Shown piece by piece: positions 46,015 to 58,221 of a DNA stretch of 64,000 bases. The notes under the pieces are model-generated. The model saw only the letters and a list, made by a program, of their open reading frames with translations, was not told the origin of the DNA and did not search any database. Position 1 is the first letter of the stretch. Every line of letters begins with the position of its first letter. The stretch comes from Arcobacter venerupis. GTDB taxonomy: Bacteria; Campylobacterota; Campylobacteria; Campylobacterales; Arcobacteraceae. The position numbers were made by a program, and so were the translations under genes. The stretch is from contig NZ_CP053840.1 of NCBI RefSeq assembly GCF_013201665.1, positions 2,790,001 through 2,854,000 on the forward strand, written 5' to 3'.

Positions 46015-47815
46015 TAATTTTTAATACTAATTGTTGTGGTAAAAGTTCTAAAGATTCTTCAACTAGATTTGTATCACCATGTTCTATAAAATTATCATTA
46101 TATTCAAATGATGTTACATCTACATTATGGATTTTTTTCTCATTTAAAACTTCTAAAATTGCACTAGCAACTCCACCTTGTTTTTGAGAATCTGAGAATA
46201 CATACCAATCATTATATTTTTTTGATAATTCAACTAATGTATCTTTATCAATTGGTTTTACAAATCTTAAGTCAAATATTGCAATATCATCTTTATGTAA
46301 AGACTCTGTCTCGATAGCCCTGCTAACCCCTGCTCCATATCCAATAAATAGTTTTTTACAACTTCCAACTTTTAGAAGTTCTGCTTTTCCTAAAGTAAAT
46401 GGAGTTGATGGATAAATTAACTCTTTAAATGCACCTCTTGGGTATCTAATTGCACAAGGACCTGTTAAATTATAAGCAAATTCTAAACCTGATTCTAAAG
46501 TTGTATTATCTCTTGGAGCAAACAAAATCATATTTGGTATAAATCTTAAATATGAAATATCAAAAGCTCCTTGATGAGTTTCTCCATCATTTCCAACAAT
46601 TCCTGCTCTATCCATTGCAAAAACAACTGGAAGATTTAATATACATACATCATGAATAATTTGGTCAAATCCTCTTTGAAGAAAAGTTGAATAAATAGTA
46701 ATAAATGGTTTAAAACCCTCTTTAGCCATTGCTGCCATTGAAGTAATTGCATGTTGTTCTGCAATTGCCACATCCCAAAACCTGTCAGGAAACTCTTTCA
46801 TAAGTTTATTAATTCCTGTACCACTTGGCATTGCAGCAGTTACACCAACCACATTTTCATGATTTCGTGCCAATTCAAGTAAGGCATCAGCAAATACAGC
46901 AGTAGCAGCTTTTGGTGCTTCTTTTTTAATAAATACACCATCTTGAATATTAAAAGGCCCAACTCCATGCCAACATTCATGTTGTCCCTCAGCAATTGGA
47001 TAACCTTTTCCTTTTACAGTTCTTGCATGAACAATTACTGGTTTTCCCATTGCTTTTGCTATTTGTAAAGTGTCAATAATTTCAGCAATATCATGTCCAT
47101 CAATTGGACCTATATAATCAATTCCCATCTCTTCAAACAAAATCCCAGGAGTTATTAATTTTAAAGCTTCTTCCATTCTTTTTGCTATGTAAGTTGTGCC
47201 TTCTGGCATATTCTTTTTAATAAATTTATCAACTTTTCCTTTGAATCCTTGATAATATTTTCCTGCAAGAAGTTTTGATAAATATTTTGAAATAGCTCCA
47301 ATTGGTTTTGCAATTGACATCTCATTGTCATTTAGAATAATTACAACAGGAAGTTTTATATCCCCAAGTTCATTTAAAGCTTCATAAACCATGCCAGCAG
47401 TCATTGAGCCATCTCCAATCATAACAATTGGAACTCTGTTCTCTTTTTTTAAAGCGATTGCTTTAGCAGCTCCAACAGCTAAAGATATTGAAGTTGAACT
47501 ATGTCCAGCTACAAAATAATCAGCAGGACTCTCATTTGGTTTTGTAAAACCACTAAGTCCTCCAAATTGTCTTACAGTTTCAAACTCTTCCCATCGTCCA
47601 GTTAAGAGCTTATGGGGATAACATTGGTGAGAAACATCGAAAATAAAAGGATCACTATATGCATCAAATACATAATGCATTCCAAGAGTTAACTCAACAG
47701 CTCCAAGAGTAGACGAGAAATGTCCACCCTTTCTTGATACCACATCAATAATTCTATCTCTTATTTCTTGTGATAGTGTTTCTAACTCTTTTACTGATTT
47801 ATCTTTTATTTCCAT
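46010..47815 (-). CDS. dxs: 1-deoxy-D-xylulose-5-phosphate synthase
   Basis: A 601-residue thiamine-diphosphate enzyme, first step of the MEP pathway, joining pyruvate and glyceraldehyde-3-phosphate. VSRKGGHFSSTLGAVELT opens the N-terminal domain, VMIGDGSMTAGMVYEALN begins the ThDP-binding motif, and DVAIAEQHAITSMAAMAKEG holds the conserved Glu. 12 bases downstream of hisC in the same operon. Confidence 0.97.
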   Translation of the reverse strand: MEIKDKSVKELETLSQEIRDRIIDVVSRKGGHFSSTLGAVELTLGMHYVFDAYSDPFIFDVSHQCYPHKLLTGRWEEFETVRQFGGLSGFTKPNESPADYFVAGHSSTSISLAVGAAKAIALKKENRVPIVMIGDGSMTAGMVYEALNELGDIKLPVVIILNDNEMSIAKPIGAISKYLSKLLAGKYYQGFKGKVDKFIKKNMPEGTTYIAKRMEEALKLITPGILFEEMGIDYIGPIDGHDIAEIIDTLQIAKAMGKPVIVHARTVKGKGYPIAEGQHECWHGVGPFNIQDGVFIKKEAPKAATAVFADALLELARNHENVVGVTAAMPSGTGINKLMKEFPDRFWDVAIAEQHAITSMAAMAKEGFKPFITIYSTFLQRGFDQIIHDVCILNLPVVFAMDRAGIVGNDGETHQGAFDISYLRFIPNMILFAPRDNTTLESGLEFAYNLTGPCAIRYPRGAFKELIYPSTPFTLGKAELLKVGSCKKLFIGYGAGVSRAIETESLHKDDIAIFDLRFVKPIDKDTLVELSKKYNDWYVFSDSQKQGGVASAILEVLNEKKIHNVDVTSFEYNDNFIEHGDTNLVEESLELLPQQLVLKIK

Positions 47816-47827
47816 TTATTTAATACT

Positions 47828-48934
47828 TTATTTTAATTTTTCTAATACTTCGTCTAATTGTTCAAATACTTTTGTATTTTGCTCATTTTTCCCTATTGTA
47901 ATTCTAATTGCATTTTGTCTATATCCAGTTAGATCTCGAACAATTACTCCTCTTTCAAGTAGTTTTTGTGCAACCGTTTTTGATACAAATTTATCACCAA
48001 ATTTAATTGTAATAAAATTTGTATAAGAAGGAATATATTCAAAACCTCTTGAACTTGCATAATCTTCATATCTTTTCATCTCTTCGAAATTTTTAGTAAT
48101 ACATTCAGTTACAAACTCTTCATCTTTTAAAGCTTCAATTGCAGCTGCAAGTGTTAAAGTTGTGATATTAAAAGGAGCTCTTAATTTATAAAAAGTATTA
48201 ATAATTTCAGGTTGAGCAATACCATATCCAACTCTCATTCCACCAAGTCCATATGCTTTTGAAAATGTTCCTAAATATATTGAATTTGGGAAATTTGCAA
48301 TTAAATCTTTTGGTACAATTCTTTTGTTTTCATCTTTAAATGCAGCAAACTCTTGATAAGCACCATCAACTACAATTAATGTTTCTTTATCAACTGTTTC
48401 TAAAAAGGCATAAACATCATCTCTATCCAAACATTCACCTAAAGGATTGTTTGGTAAACATAAAAATATTACATCTGCTCCATGTTCTTTATATAATTTA
48501 GAAAATTCTTCAAGATTATGTTGGTCATCTTTTGTTTTAATTATTTCAGCACCAGTTTGTTTTCCATAAATCTCATACATAGCAAATGTTGTGTTTGCCA
48601 TAAGAATTTTTGAGCCTTTTTCACATTTCGCATGAACACAAAACTCTAAAATCTGATCACTTCCAGAACCTATAATTACATGTTTATTAGTTACATCAAA
48701 TTTATTTGATAATGCCTCTTTCAATTCATACATTGAATCATCAGGATAAACCGACATGCTCTCAACTAAGTCTTTAATCTTAGCTACAACTTTTGGACTA
48801 GTTCCATAAGGATTTTCGTTTGAAGCTAATTTTATAACATCTTTTGGATTAACACCATATTCTCTAACAACTAACTCAATTGGTTTTCCAGCTTCATAAG
48901 TTGTAACATTTTCTAATACTTGATTAAATTGCAT
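47828..48934 (-). CDS. hisC: Histidinol-phosphate aminotransferase
   Basis: A 368-residue fold-type I aminotransferase with [14 protein letters not shown], the PLP site [19 protein letters not shown] (Schiff-base Lys) and the C-terminal [10 protein letters not shown]. It acts in histidine synthesis; its place directly after pheA suggests it may also transaminate aromatic keto acids. The same pheA-hisC order is familiar from Campylobacter. Confidence 0.95.
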   Translation of the reverse strand: MQFNQVLENVTTYEAGKPIELVVREYGVNPKDVIKLASNENPYGTSPKVVAKIKDLVESMSVYPDDSMYELKEALSNKFDVTNKHVIIGSGSDQILEFCVHAKCEKGSKILMANTTFAMYEIYGKQTGAEIIKTKDDQHNLEEFSKLYKEHGADVIFLCLPNNPLGECLDRDDVYAFLETVDKETLIVVDGAYQEFAAFKDENKRIVPKDLIANFPNSIYLGTFSKAYGLGGMRVGYGIAQPEIINTFYKLRAPFNITTLTLAAAIEALKDEEFVTECITKNFEEMKRYEDYASSRGFEYIPSYTNFITIKFGDKFVSKTVAQKLLERGVIVRDLTGYRQNAIRITIGKNEQNTKVFEQLDEVLEKLK

Positions 48935-48959
48935 TTACTTTTCCTATTAAATTTTAAAA

Positions 48960-50036
48960 TTAAATATCGTTTATCTCTTTTACATAAGAACCAAGAACCT
49001 TAATACTTGATTCATGTTTTAATAATACCTTTTTAACGTTTTCATCATCTTTATGTCCGTCAAAATCAATAAAAAAAATTGAATTTCCCTCAACAATATG
49101 TGATTTTATTTTAGTTAAATTAATTCCAGCTTCATTAAAATCTGTTAAAAATTGTACTAAAACTCCTTGTCTGTCAGGAAATTTTACTAATATTGAAGTT
49201 TTATCATTTCCAGATGAAGCATTTTCAAAATCACTAATTATAAAAAATCTTGTTTTATTATTGTCTTTATCTTCAATATTTTCAAATAATATTGGTAAAT
49301 TATGTAATTTTGCTCCAACATGTGGACAAATTGCAGCACTTCCTGGTTCATTTGCTGCAATCCTTGCTGCTTTTGTTGTAGATTCTATTGGAATTAATTC
49401 CACTTCATCTAAACCAAAATTTGCTAAAAATTTTCTACATTGTTCAAAAGCAATATCTTTTGAATAAATTCTTTTAATATCACTTACTTTATCACAAGTA
49501 GTTGCTAAAGTATGATGAATATCTAAAACAACTTCAGCAATAATTTTTAAGTTATATTTACTAAGACAATTTATAGTGTCTGTTACAATCCCATTTGAAG
49601 AATTTTCAATTGGAACTACTCCAAATCTCACTTTTTTTGTATCAACTTCTCTAAAAATTCCACTAATTGAGCCAATAGAAATATAAGAACTCATTGCACC
49701 AAATCGCCCTTCTGCTGCTTGATGAGTAAAACTTCCCTCAGGGCCCAGATATGCAATATTTTCTGGTAATTCAATATTTCTTGAAATAGCAAAAATCTCT
49801 AAAAATAGAGCTTCAATTGCACTTCTATTTAGAAGTCCATCATTTTCAATATTTATTTTTTCAAGTCTGTCAATAATTGATTTTTCTCTCTCAGGTCTAT
49901 AAATTGCTCCACCACTTTTTGCTTTTAAAGCGCCCACTTCATGAACTATTTTCATTCTTTGATTAATTAATTCTAATAAATTATTATCAATACTATCAAG
50001 TTTGTTTCTTAGTTCTTTTAATCCCTCTTCACTCAT
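48960..50036 (-). CDS. pheA: Bifunctional chorismate mutase/prephenate dehydratase
   Basis: A 358-residue P-protein. Residues 1-90 form an AroQ chorismate mutase (LRNKLDSIDNNLLELINQRM, IYRPEREKSI); 93-270 the prephenate dehydratase (AYLGPEGSFTHQAA, VPIENSSNGIVTDT, KTRFFII); 278-355 an ACT domain. The ACT motif usually reading ESRP, part of the Phe-binding site, reads KSHI at 311-314, while GVLV (291-294) matches GALV closely. Feedback control by phenylalanine may therefore differ. It lies between lysA and hisC. Confidence 0.95.
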   Translation of the reverse strand: MSEEGLKELRNKLDSIDNNLLELINQRMKIVHEVGALKAKSGGAIYRPEREKSIIDRLEKINIENDGLLNRSAIEALFLEIFAISRNIELPENIAYLGPEGSFTHQAAEGRFGAMSSYISIGSISGIFREVDTKKVRFGVVPIENSSNGIVTDTINCLSKYNLKIIAEVVLDIHHTLATTCDKVSDIKRIYSKDIAFEQCRKFLANFGLDEVELIPIESTTKAARIAANEPGSAAICPHVGAKLHNLPILFENIEDKDNNKTRFFIISDFENASSGNDKTSILVKFPDRQGVLVQFLTDFNEAGINLTKIKSHIVEGNSIFFIDFDGHKDDENVKKVLLKHESSIKVLGSYVKEINDI

Positions 50037-50055
50037 AAAAAGACCTTTTACCTAA

Positions 50056-51264
50056 TTATTTTATAAACTCTTCTTCTAAAGCAATTATATCTTCAAAAGT
50101 TTCTCTTTTTCTAATTAATCTATCAATTCCATTTTCTACTGCAATTTCAGCAACTCTTCCTCTTGTATTGTAATTGCTAGCCATTGTAAATCCATAAGCT
50201 CCAGCACTGTAAATTGCTACTAAATCATTATGTTGAGTTTTTGGTAATTGAACATTTTTAGCAAAAAAGTCTCCACTTTCACAAATTGGTCCAACTAAAT
50301 TACAATCTGAAAACTCTTGATTGTCATTTAAAACTTCAATTCTATGATAAGCATTGTATAAAGATGGTCTAATTAAATCATTCATTGCTCCATCAACAAT
50401 AACAAATCTTTTATTTCCATTTACTTTTTCATATAAAACTTTTGTTACAAATGTTCCAGCATTTCCAACCATAAATCTACCTGGTTCACAAATTATTGTA
50501 ATATCTAATCCAAACATATTATCTAATACAGATTGTGCATACTCTTTTGTATCAATTAAAGTTTCATTATCATATACAATTCCTAAACCACCTCCAATAT
50601 CCATAAAAGATAGTTCAATTTTAATTGCTTTTAAATTTCTTACTAAATCAGCAACAATTTTTACTGATTCTTTAATTGGCTGTAGTTGAGTTAATTGAGA
50701 ACCAATATGACAATGCATCCCAACTGGTTCTAAATTTTCAGAATTTTTACATTGAATATACATTCTTTTTGCAGTATCAATATCTACACCAAATTTATTT
50801 TCATGAAGTCCAGTTGAAATATATGGATGAGTTTGAGGGTCAATATTTGGATTTACTCTAATTGATATTCTAGCAACTTTTCCTAATTCACGCGCAATTG
50901 TTTCAACTCTATTTAATTCAGCATCACTTTCAACATTTATCATTAAAATATCAAGATTTAAAGCTTCTCTAATTTCATCATCAATTTTTCCAACACCAGA
51001 AAAAATGATTTTATAAGGAGCAATCCCTACTTTTAAAGCACGTTTCACTTCACCAATACTAACACAATCTGCGCCTGCACCTAAATCTGCTAAATGTTTA
51101 ATTACAGACAGATTTGAATTTGCTTTTACAGCATATGCAATTAACGATTTTCTTGCTCTAAATGCACCTTTTAACTCTTCATATTGTTTTGTAATATGGT
51201 CAAAATCATACACATAATAAGGCGTTTGATATTTATTTGCTAACTCTTTAAAATTTATACTCAT
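50056..51264 (-). CDS. lysA: Diaminopimelate decarboxylase
   Basis: A 402-residue fold-type III PLP enzyme making lysine from meso-diaminopimelate. The PLP Lys lies in IAYAVKANSNLSVI; other motifs are MHCHIGSQLTQ, DIGGGLGIVYD, CEPGRFMVGNAG and GPICESGDFF (active-site Cys). Its N-terminus matches the family, so the ATG at 51264 is secure. First gene of lysA-pheA-hisC-dxs. Confidence 0.97.
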   Translation of the reverse strand: MSINFKELANKYQTPYYVYDFDHITKQYEELKGAFRARKSLIAYAVKANSNLSVIKHLADLGAGADCVSIGEVKRALKVGIAPYKIIFSGVGKIDDEIREALNLDILMINVESDAELNRVETIARELGKVARISIRVNPNIDPQTHPYISTGLHENKFGVDIDTAKRMYIQCKNSENLEPVGMHCHIGSQLTQLQPIKESVKIVADLVRNLKAIKIELSFMDIGGGLGIVYDNETLIDTKEYAQSVLDNMFGLDITIICEPGRFMVGNAGTFVTKVLYEKVNGNKRFVIVDGAMNDLIRPSLYNAYHRIEVLNDNQEFSDCNLVGPICESGDFFAKNVQLPKTQHNDLVAIYSAGAYGFTMASNYNTRGRVAEIAVENGIDRLIRKRETFEDIIALEEEFIK

Positions 51265-51347
51265 TATAATAATTATCCTATATTTAAAATCTTAATTTAA
51301 AATTTCATTAAATTTAAAAGTAAAATCTTTATTCTTCTTATTCTGAT

Positions 51348-53017
<1,670 letters not shown>

Positions 53018-53018
<1 letters not shown>

Positions 53019-54220
53019 TAATTATCTTCCTCAATTACTAATGCTTTAACACCTGGAAGTATTTTTCCTTCGATTAGTTCAAGAGAAGCTCCACCACCCG
53101 TACTAATAAATGTCATTTCGTCTTCATCACCTGTAATTCTTACAAGGTCAGCTGTATCTCCTCCTCCAACAACAGTTGTTGCAAAAGAGTTAGCAACTGC
53201 ATGGGAAATTTTTGTACTTCCTTTTGCAAATTTATCCATTTCATAAACACCCATTGGACCATTCCATAAAATAGTATTCGCATCTTCTAAAGCTTCTGAA
53301 AATAACATAGCAGATGCAGGTCCAATATCAAGTCCCATCCAATCTTTTGGAATTTCTTGGATTGTCACAATTTTTGCAATTGCTTCTGCACTAAAACTTT
53401 CAGCTGCAACAACATCAACTGGTAAATATAATTTTACACCTAAAGTTTTTGCTTGATCCATTATTTTAAGAGCTTCAGGAATTAAATCTTCTTCAACTAA
53501 AGAGTGTCCAATTTCATGCCCTAATGCTTTAAGAAATGTAAATGCCATTCCTCCACCAATAATAATTTTGTCAACTTTTGGAACTAAATTATGTAAAGCT
53601 TCAAGTTTTCCTGAAACTTTTGATCCACCAACAATTGATATAAATGGTCTTTTTGGATTGTGTACAATATGATGGAAAAATTTAATCTCTTTTGCCATTA
53701 AAAAACCAGCTGCTTTATGCTGCATATCAAAATATTTTGCAATTCCTTCAACAGATGAGTGAGCTCTATGAGAAACACCAAAAGCATCATTAATATACAC
53801 TTCTGCCATCGAAGCTAGTTTTGCACTTAATGCTTCATCATTTTTTGTTTCACCTAGTTCAAATCTCATATTTTCTAATAATAAAATTTCACCAGCTTTA
53901 AGCTCTTTTGCCATTTTCATAGTTTCATCACAAATAATACTTGGAGCCATTTTTATGTCTTGTTTTAAAAGAGTATGTAATCTTTTTGCAATTGGCTGTA
54001 AAGAATATTTCTCTTCAAATCCACCTTTTGGTCTCCCAAAGTGTGAAGCTAATATAACTGAACAATCATTGTCAATACAGTATCTTATAGTACTTAATGC
54101 ACTTCTAATTCTTCTATCATCAGTAATATTATTGTACTCATCCATTGGAACATTAAAATCACATCTAATAAAAATTCTTTTACCAGATATATCAATGTTT
54201 TTAATCTCTTGTAATTTCAT
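53018..54220 (-). CDS. pgk: Phosphoglycerate kinase
   Basis: A 400-residue two-domain kinase. [16 protein letters not shown] is the N-terminal signature and [11 protein letters not shown] with [18 protein letters not shown] the C-terminal nucleotide-binding part. Eight bases after gapA and overlapping tpiA by one base, so all three are cotranscribed. Confidence 0.98.
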
Positions 54221-54228
54221 TGCTAACC

Positions 54229-55227
54229 TTATTTATTTGCCACAAAAACAGCCATATCAATCAATCTTGACGAATAGCCCCACTCATTATCATACCAACT
54301 CATAACTTTTATCATATTTCCACCGATAACTTGTGTTAAATCTGATGCCACAATTGTTGAATTTGTATTTCCAACTAAATCACTTGAAACCATCATCTCA
54401 TTATCAACTGCAACAATTCCAGCTAACTCTTTTGCTTTTGATTCAAATAAAGCATTAATTTCTTCTTTTGTTGTGTCTTTTCTAATTATAAAGTTTACAT
54501 CTACCATAGAAACATTTGGTGTTGGAACTCTAACGCTTTGTCCATGTAATTTTCCATCAAGCTGTGGCATAATTAATTTCATAGCTTTTGCTGCACCTGT
54601 AGATGTGGGAATCATATTTTGAGCCCCAGCTCTTGCTCTTCTTTTATCTGATTTATGTTTTACATCTAAAATATTTTGATCATTAGTGTATGAGTGAATA
54701 GTTGTCATTAAACCTTTTTCAATTCCAAAAGCATCATCAATAATTTTTGCTATTGGTCCTAAACAATTTGTTGTACAAGATGCATTTGAAACTATTGGCT
54801 GTCCAGCATAAGTTGACTCATTTACTCCTAATACGAAAGTTGGAGTATTATCTTTAGCAGGTGCGCTCATAACAACTTTTTTTGCTCCATTGTCAATATG
54901 AATTTGACATTTTTCTAGTGTTAAGTAAGCGCCTGTACATTCAAGGATAACTTCAGCTCCACAATCTTTTGTAAAAGTTAACTCAGCTGCATCTCTTGTT
55001 GAGTAAAGTTTTGCATTAACTTTCCCCATTTTTAGATAACCATTTTCAACTTTTACATCACCTTGAAAAGTTCCATGAACAGTATCATACTTTGTAATAT
55101 ATTCTAACATTTCTAAAGATGCTGTATCGTTTATTGCAACTAATTCAACATCATCTCTTGTTGCGATAATTCTTGCAACACATCTTCCAATTCTTCCAAA
55201 ACCATTTATTGCAACTTTAATAGCCAT
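54229..55227 (-). CDS. gapA: Glyceraldehyde-3-phosphate dehydrogenase
   Basis: A 332-residue enzyme. [16 protein letters not shown] is the NAD loop; D34 in AINDTAS points to NAD rather than NADP; catalytic Cys151 in [32 protein letters not shown] and [15 protein letters not shown] near the C-terminus. First gene of the glycolytic operon. Confidence 0.98.
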   Translation of the reverse strand: MAIKVAINGFGRIGRCVARIIATRDDVELVAINDTASLEMLEYITKYDTVHGTFQGDVKVENGYLKMGKVNAKLYSTRDAAELTFTKDCGAEVILECTGAYLTLEKCQIHIDNGAKKVVMSAPAKDNTPTFVLGVNESTYAGQPIVSNASCTTNCLGPIAKIIDDAFGIEKGLMTTIHSYTNDQNILDVKHKSDKRRARAGAQNMIPTSTGAAKAMKLIMPQLDGKLHGQSVRVPTPNVSMVDVNFIIRKDTTKEEINALFESKAKELAGIVAVDNEMMVSSDLVGNTNSTIVASDLTQVIGGNMIKVMSWYDNEWGYSSRLIDMAVFVANK

Positions 55228-55276
55228 TTGTTCCCTTTAAATAAATCTAATTGTAGATATTTTATCGAAAAATTGC

Positions 55277-55282
55277 TATAAT
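55277..55282 (+). promoter_or_regulatory. Extended -10 box of nadD-rsfS
   Basis: TGCTATAAT, a consensus extended -10 element (TGN before TATAAT), lies 34 bases before the nadD GTG. Confidence 0.55.
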
Positions 55283-55315
55283 AATATTTAAGTATATTAC
55301 AAAGGTTTTAATTAG

Positions 55316-55867
55316 GTGCGAATTGCAATATTTGGTGGAAGTTTTGACCCTATACATGTTGCACATGTCATAGTCGTAGAAGAAGCATTAAAAACACTTA
55401 ATATCGATATGATGATTGTTGTTCCAACATATTTAAATCCTTTCAAGAGTAGCTTTTACTTAGATCCAGAAACTAGATTTAAACTACTAAAAAAAGTTTT
55501 TAAAAACTTTGATAAAGTTCAAATCTGTGATTATGAAATAAATCAACAAAAAACTAGCTATTCAATCGATACAGTTAATTATTTAAAAAATTTATATAAT
55601 CCCTCAAAAATTTATTTTATAATTGGTGAGGATAATTTAAAATCTTTAGATAAATGGCAAGAGATTGATAAACTAAAAGAACTTGTAGAATTTGTAGTTG
55701 CTTCAAGAAAAGGTTTTGAAAGTAAAAAAGCAAAAGAGTTTAAAAATTTGGATGTAAATATAAATATTAGTTCTACCTCTTTAAGAGATAAAATTGATTT
55801 AAATTATATTCCAAAAGAAATTAAAGATGATATATTAAATCTTCAAGAAAAAGGTAAAAGTTTTTGA
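55316..55867 (+). CDS. nadD: Nicotinate-nucleotide adenylyltransferase
   Basis: A 183-residue nucleotidyltransferase. GGSFDPIHVAHV is the ATP-binding HxGH-type motif and NISSTSLRDKI the C-terminal ISSTxxR motif. GTG start, since the family begins right at RIAIFGGSFDP. It makes deamido-NAD from NaMN, the product of the nadA-nadC pathway at the left of the window. Its TGA overlaps the rsfS start (TTGA). Confidence 0.96.
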   Translation: MRIAIFGGSFDPIHVAHVIVVEEALKTLNIDMMIVVPTYLNPFKSSFYLDPETRFKLLKKVFKNFDKVQICDYEINQQKTSYSIDTVNYLKNLYNPSKIYFIIGEDNLKSLDKWQEIDKLKELVEFVVASRKGFESKKAKEFKNLDVNINISSTSLRDKIDLNYIPKEIKDDILNLQEKGKSF

Positions 55868-56190
55868 ATACTAGATTAGAAAACATTAGAAAAATATTAG
55901 ATGATAAAAAAGCGGAAAATATAGAAATTATTGATTTAACATCAAAAGACTATATAGTTGATTATGTTGTAATTGCTACAACATTAAATTCAAAACATGG
56001 ATTTGCATTATTAAACTACTTAAGAACTGATTTAAAGCCAACAGGTGAAGAATTTTTAAGAGTTGATGAAGATGACGAATGGACAATTATTGATTTAGGT
56101 GATATGTTCATTCACTTAATGAGCGAGAAATATAGAGATAAATACTCATTAGAAGAGTTCTTATCTGAATTAGTTACAAAAGAAAAATAA
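55864..56190 (+). CDS. rsfS: Ribosome silencing factor
   Basis: A 108-residue RsfS/DUF143 protein that binds ribosomal protein uL14 and blocks subunit joining. KDYIVDYVVIATTLNSKHG, DEDDEWTIIDLGDMFIHLM and REKY-like EKYRDKYSLEEF are family segments. TTG start overlapping the nadD stop; the pair is a very common arrangement. Confidence 0.96.
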   Translation: MNTRLENIRKILDDKKAENIEIIDLTSKDYIVDYVVIATTLNSKHGFALLNYLRTDLKPTGEEFLRVDEDDEWTIIDLGDMFIHLMSEKYRDKYSLEEFLSELVTKEK

Positions 56191-56194
56191 CACA

Positions 56195-56214
56195 CCAGAG
56201 AATTACTTCTCTGG
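56195..56214. terminator. Small hairpin between rsfS and the argS operon
   Basis: CCAGAGAA (56195-56202) pairs perfectly with TTCTCTGG (56207-56214) around a 4-base loop. It lies between converging transcripts, overlapping the stop of the 41-codon ORF. T-runs are modest, better on the minus side (TTATTTTTC). Confidence 0.6.
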
Positions 56215-56328
56215 CGTTGCTCTTAACAATTTGTTGTAATTTGATGCAGCATCTCTTGCTCCACCCATATTATTTGTATAAATAGCATAGGCAATAATTA
56301 TTACAGTTATTGTCAAAATCCATTTCAT
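56203..56328 (-). CDS. Forty-one-residue membrane peptide after argS
   Basis: An ORF too short for routine calling. Its ATG overlaps the argS stop (TAATG), with AAGGAG 8 bases upstream inside the argS end. It starts MKWILTITVIIIAYAIYTNN, one hydrophobic helix, followed by a soluble tail GGARDAASNYNKLLRATPEK. Coupled start, good ribosome site, helix and hairpin directly at its stop all support a real gene. No known family is recognised. Confidence 0.7.
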   Translation of the reverse strand: MKWILTITVIIIAYAIYTNNMGGARDAASNYNKLLRATPEK

Positions 56329-57917
56329 TACATTTGCTCCTTCGCCTTTATTCCAAGTAGACTTAATCCAACATTTATGCTTAATGCTGCCATTGCTAAA
56401 ACTTTTAAATACATACTCTCTTCATTACTTCCAATTACTTTATGTTCGTTATAAAACTTATGAACACTTGAAGCTAATGAATACAAATATTCAGTTATTT
56501 TTTGCATATCTCTTTTAGTAAATGCTTCAGTTAATATTGATTCTAGTAAAAGTGATTCAAATACTAAATTTAAGCCATCTTGATTTAAATTTTTAAAATC
56601 AACGTCTTTAATATTATCAAAAGAAGTTTCTGATTTTTTGAATACTTGATTTATTCTAGCATGTGCATAATTAATATAAAAAATTGGATTTGATGAATCC
56701 TGATTTTTTAGCATATCAATATCAAATTCTAAGTGAGTATCACTTTTTCTTGTTAAGAAAATAAATCTTAATGCATCAGCACCAATTTCTTCTGTGATAT
56801 CTGACATCAAAATAACATTACCAGCTCTTTTACTCATTTTGTATGGTTCTCCACCTTTTAATAGCTGAACCATTTGAGATAAAATTACTTCTAATTTTGA
56901 TGAGTCATTTCCTAAAAATTCTATAGCTGCTTTTACTCTTGGAATATATCCATGATGATCAGCACCCCAAATATTTATATATCTGTCAAAATTTCTATCA
57001 TATTTATTTTTATGATAAATAATATCACCTGCAAGATATGTAGGAATTCCATTATCTCTTACAACAACTCTGTCTGAATCATCTCCAAATTGAGTTGATT
57101 TTAGATAAATTTTTTCATTTTTTTCATATAAAGAACCATTTTTTTCTAATACTTCTTTTGTAGAATTCCAAGATGAATATAAAGATTTTTCAGATACAAA
57201 GTTATCAAACTCTATTCCTAAATCTTTTAAATCTTTTATAATAATTTCAAGTACTAAATCTTTTGCAAAAAATGCAATATCTTTAAATTTATTTTCATTA
57301 TAAATAATATCTTTACCAAATTTTTCTATTACTACATTTGCAATATCAATTAAATAATCGCCTCTATAGTATGTTTCAGGATATGTTACATCTTCTTTAA
57401 AAATAAAATCTCTTGCGGCTAGGGATACTGATAAACCTAATAAATCCATTTGAGCACCAGCATCATTTATATAATATTCAGTTGTAATATCAAAACCTAG
57501 ATATTTTCCAACTCTAGCTAATGAATCCCCTGCTATTGCACCTCTTGCATGACCAATATGTAAAGGACCTGTAGGATTTGCTGAAACATATTCTAATAAG
57601 ATTTTTTCATCTTTTTTTTCTTGTTTTGCAAATTCATTTTTGTTGTTTAATGCAGTGTCAACCAAAGACTGTAAAAAAGATGATGATAATTTAAAGTTAA
57701 TAAAACCTTTAACTGCCTCAACTTTTTCGAACATATCAGAGTCACTTAATTTTAAAACCAATTCATCTGCTATAACCATTGGAGATTTTTTTAATTCTTT
57801 TGCTAAAGAAAAAGCAACAGGTGTTGCATAGTGACCAAAAGATATATCTTTTGGTTTTTCTAATACTATATTTGTATTTAATTTTTTTTCAATAAATTCT
57901 TTTACTAAATTTTGCAA
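56328..57917 (-). CDS. argS: Arginyl-tRNA synthetase
   Basis: A 529-residue class I synthetase. ANPTGPLHIGHARGAIAGD contains the HIGH motif; PYKMSKRAGNVI is the KMSK-like loop; N-terminal Add1 domain and C-terminal anticodon-binding DALR domain (INYAHARINQVF onward). Nine bases after tatA. Confidence 0.97.
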   Translation of the reverse strand: MQNLVKEFIEKKLNTNIVLEKPKDISFGHYATPVAFSLAKELKKSPMVIADELVLKLSDSDMFEKVEAVKGFINFKLSSSFLQSLVDTALNNKNEFAKQEKKDEKILLEYVSANPTGPLHIGHARGAIAGDSLARVGKYLGFDITTEYYINDAGAQMDLLGLSVSLAARDFIFKEDVTYPETYYRGDYLIDIANVVIEKFGKDIIYNENKFKDIAFFAKDLVLEIIIKDLKDLGIEFDNFVSEKSLYSSWNSTKEVLEKNGSLYEKNEKIYLKSTQFGDDSDRVVVRDNGIPTYLAGDIIYHKNKYDRNFDRYINIWGADHHGYIPRVKAAIEFLGNDSSKLEVILSQMVQLLKGGEPYKMSKRAGNVILMSDITEEIGADALRFIFLTRKSDTHLEFDIDMLKNQDSSNPIFYINYAHARINQVFKKSETSFDNIKDVDFKNLNQDGLNLVFESLLLESILTEAFTKRDMQKITEYLYSLASSVHKFYNEHKVIGSNEESMYLKVLAMAALSINVGLSLLGIKAKEQM

Positions 57918-57926
57918 TAGTTTCTC

Positions 57927-58157
57927 TTATACTTGTTTTGTTTCGTTTTTATCAACAGTTGTTGTTTCTGATTTTTTTTCTATTTCATCAGCTTTTTTAT
58001 TTTCTGCCACTTCATCTTCATCATCTTTTATTGCTTTTTTGAAGTTTTTAATACCTGAACCTAAACCTTTAGCTAATTCTGGTATTTTTTTACCTCCGAA
58101 TAACAACAATACAACTAATGCAATTATTAACCACTCCATACCACCTGGCATACCCAT
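57927..58157 (-). CDS. tatA: Twin-arginine translocase subunit TatA
   Basis: A 76-residue protein with the N-terminal helix [20 protein letters not shown], the FG-K-PEL hinge, an amphipathic helix ([18 protein letters not shown]) and a charged tail. Forms the Tat channel for folded proteins. tatB/tatC are not in the window. Confidence 0.96.
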   Translation of the reverse strand: MGMPGGMEWLIIALVVLLLFGGKKIPELAKGLGSGIKNFKKAIKDDEDEVAENKKADEIEKKSETTTVDKNETKQV

Positions 58158-58221
58158 GATATATCCTTATATTGATTTTGTATTATTATAACTACATAAT
58201 ACTTAAAGAAATTATATGAGT

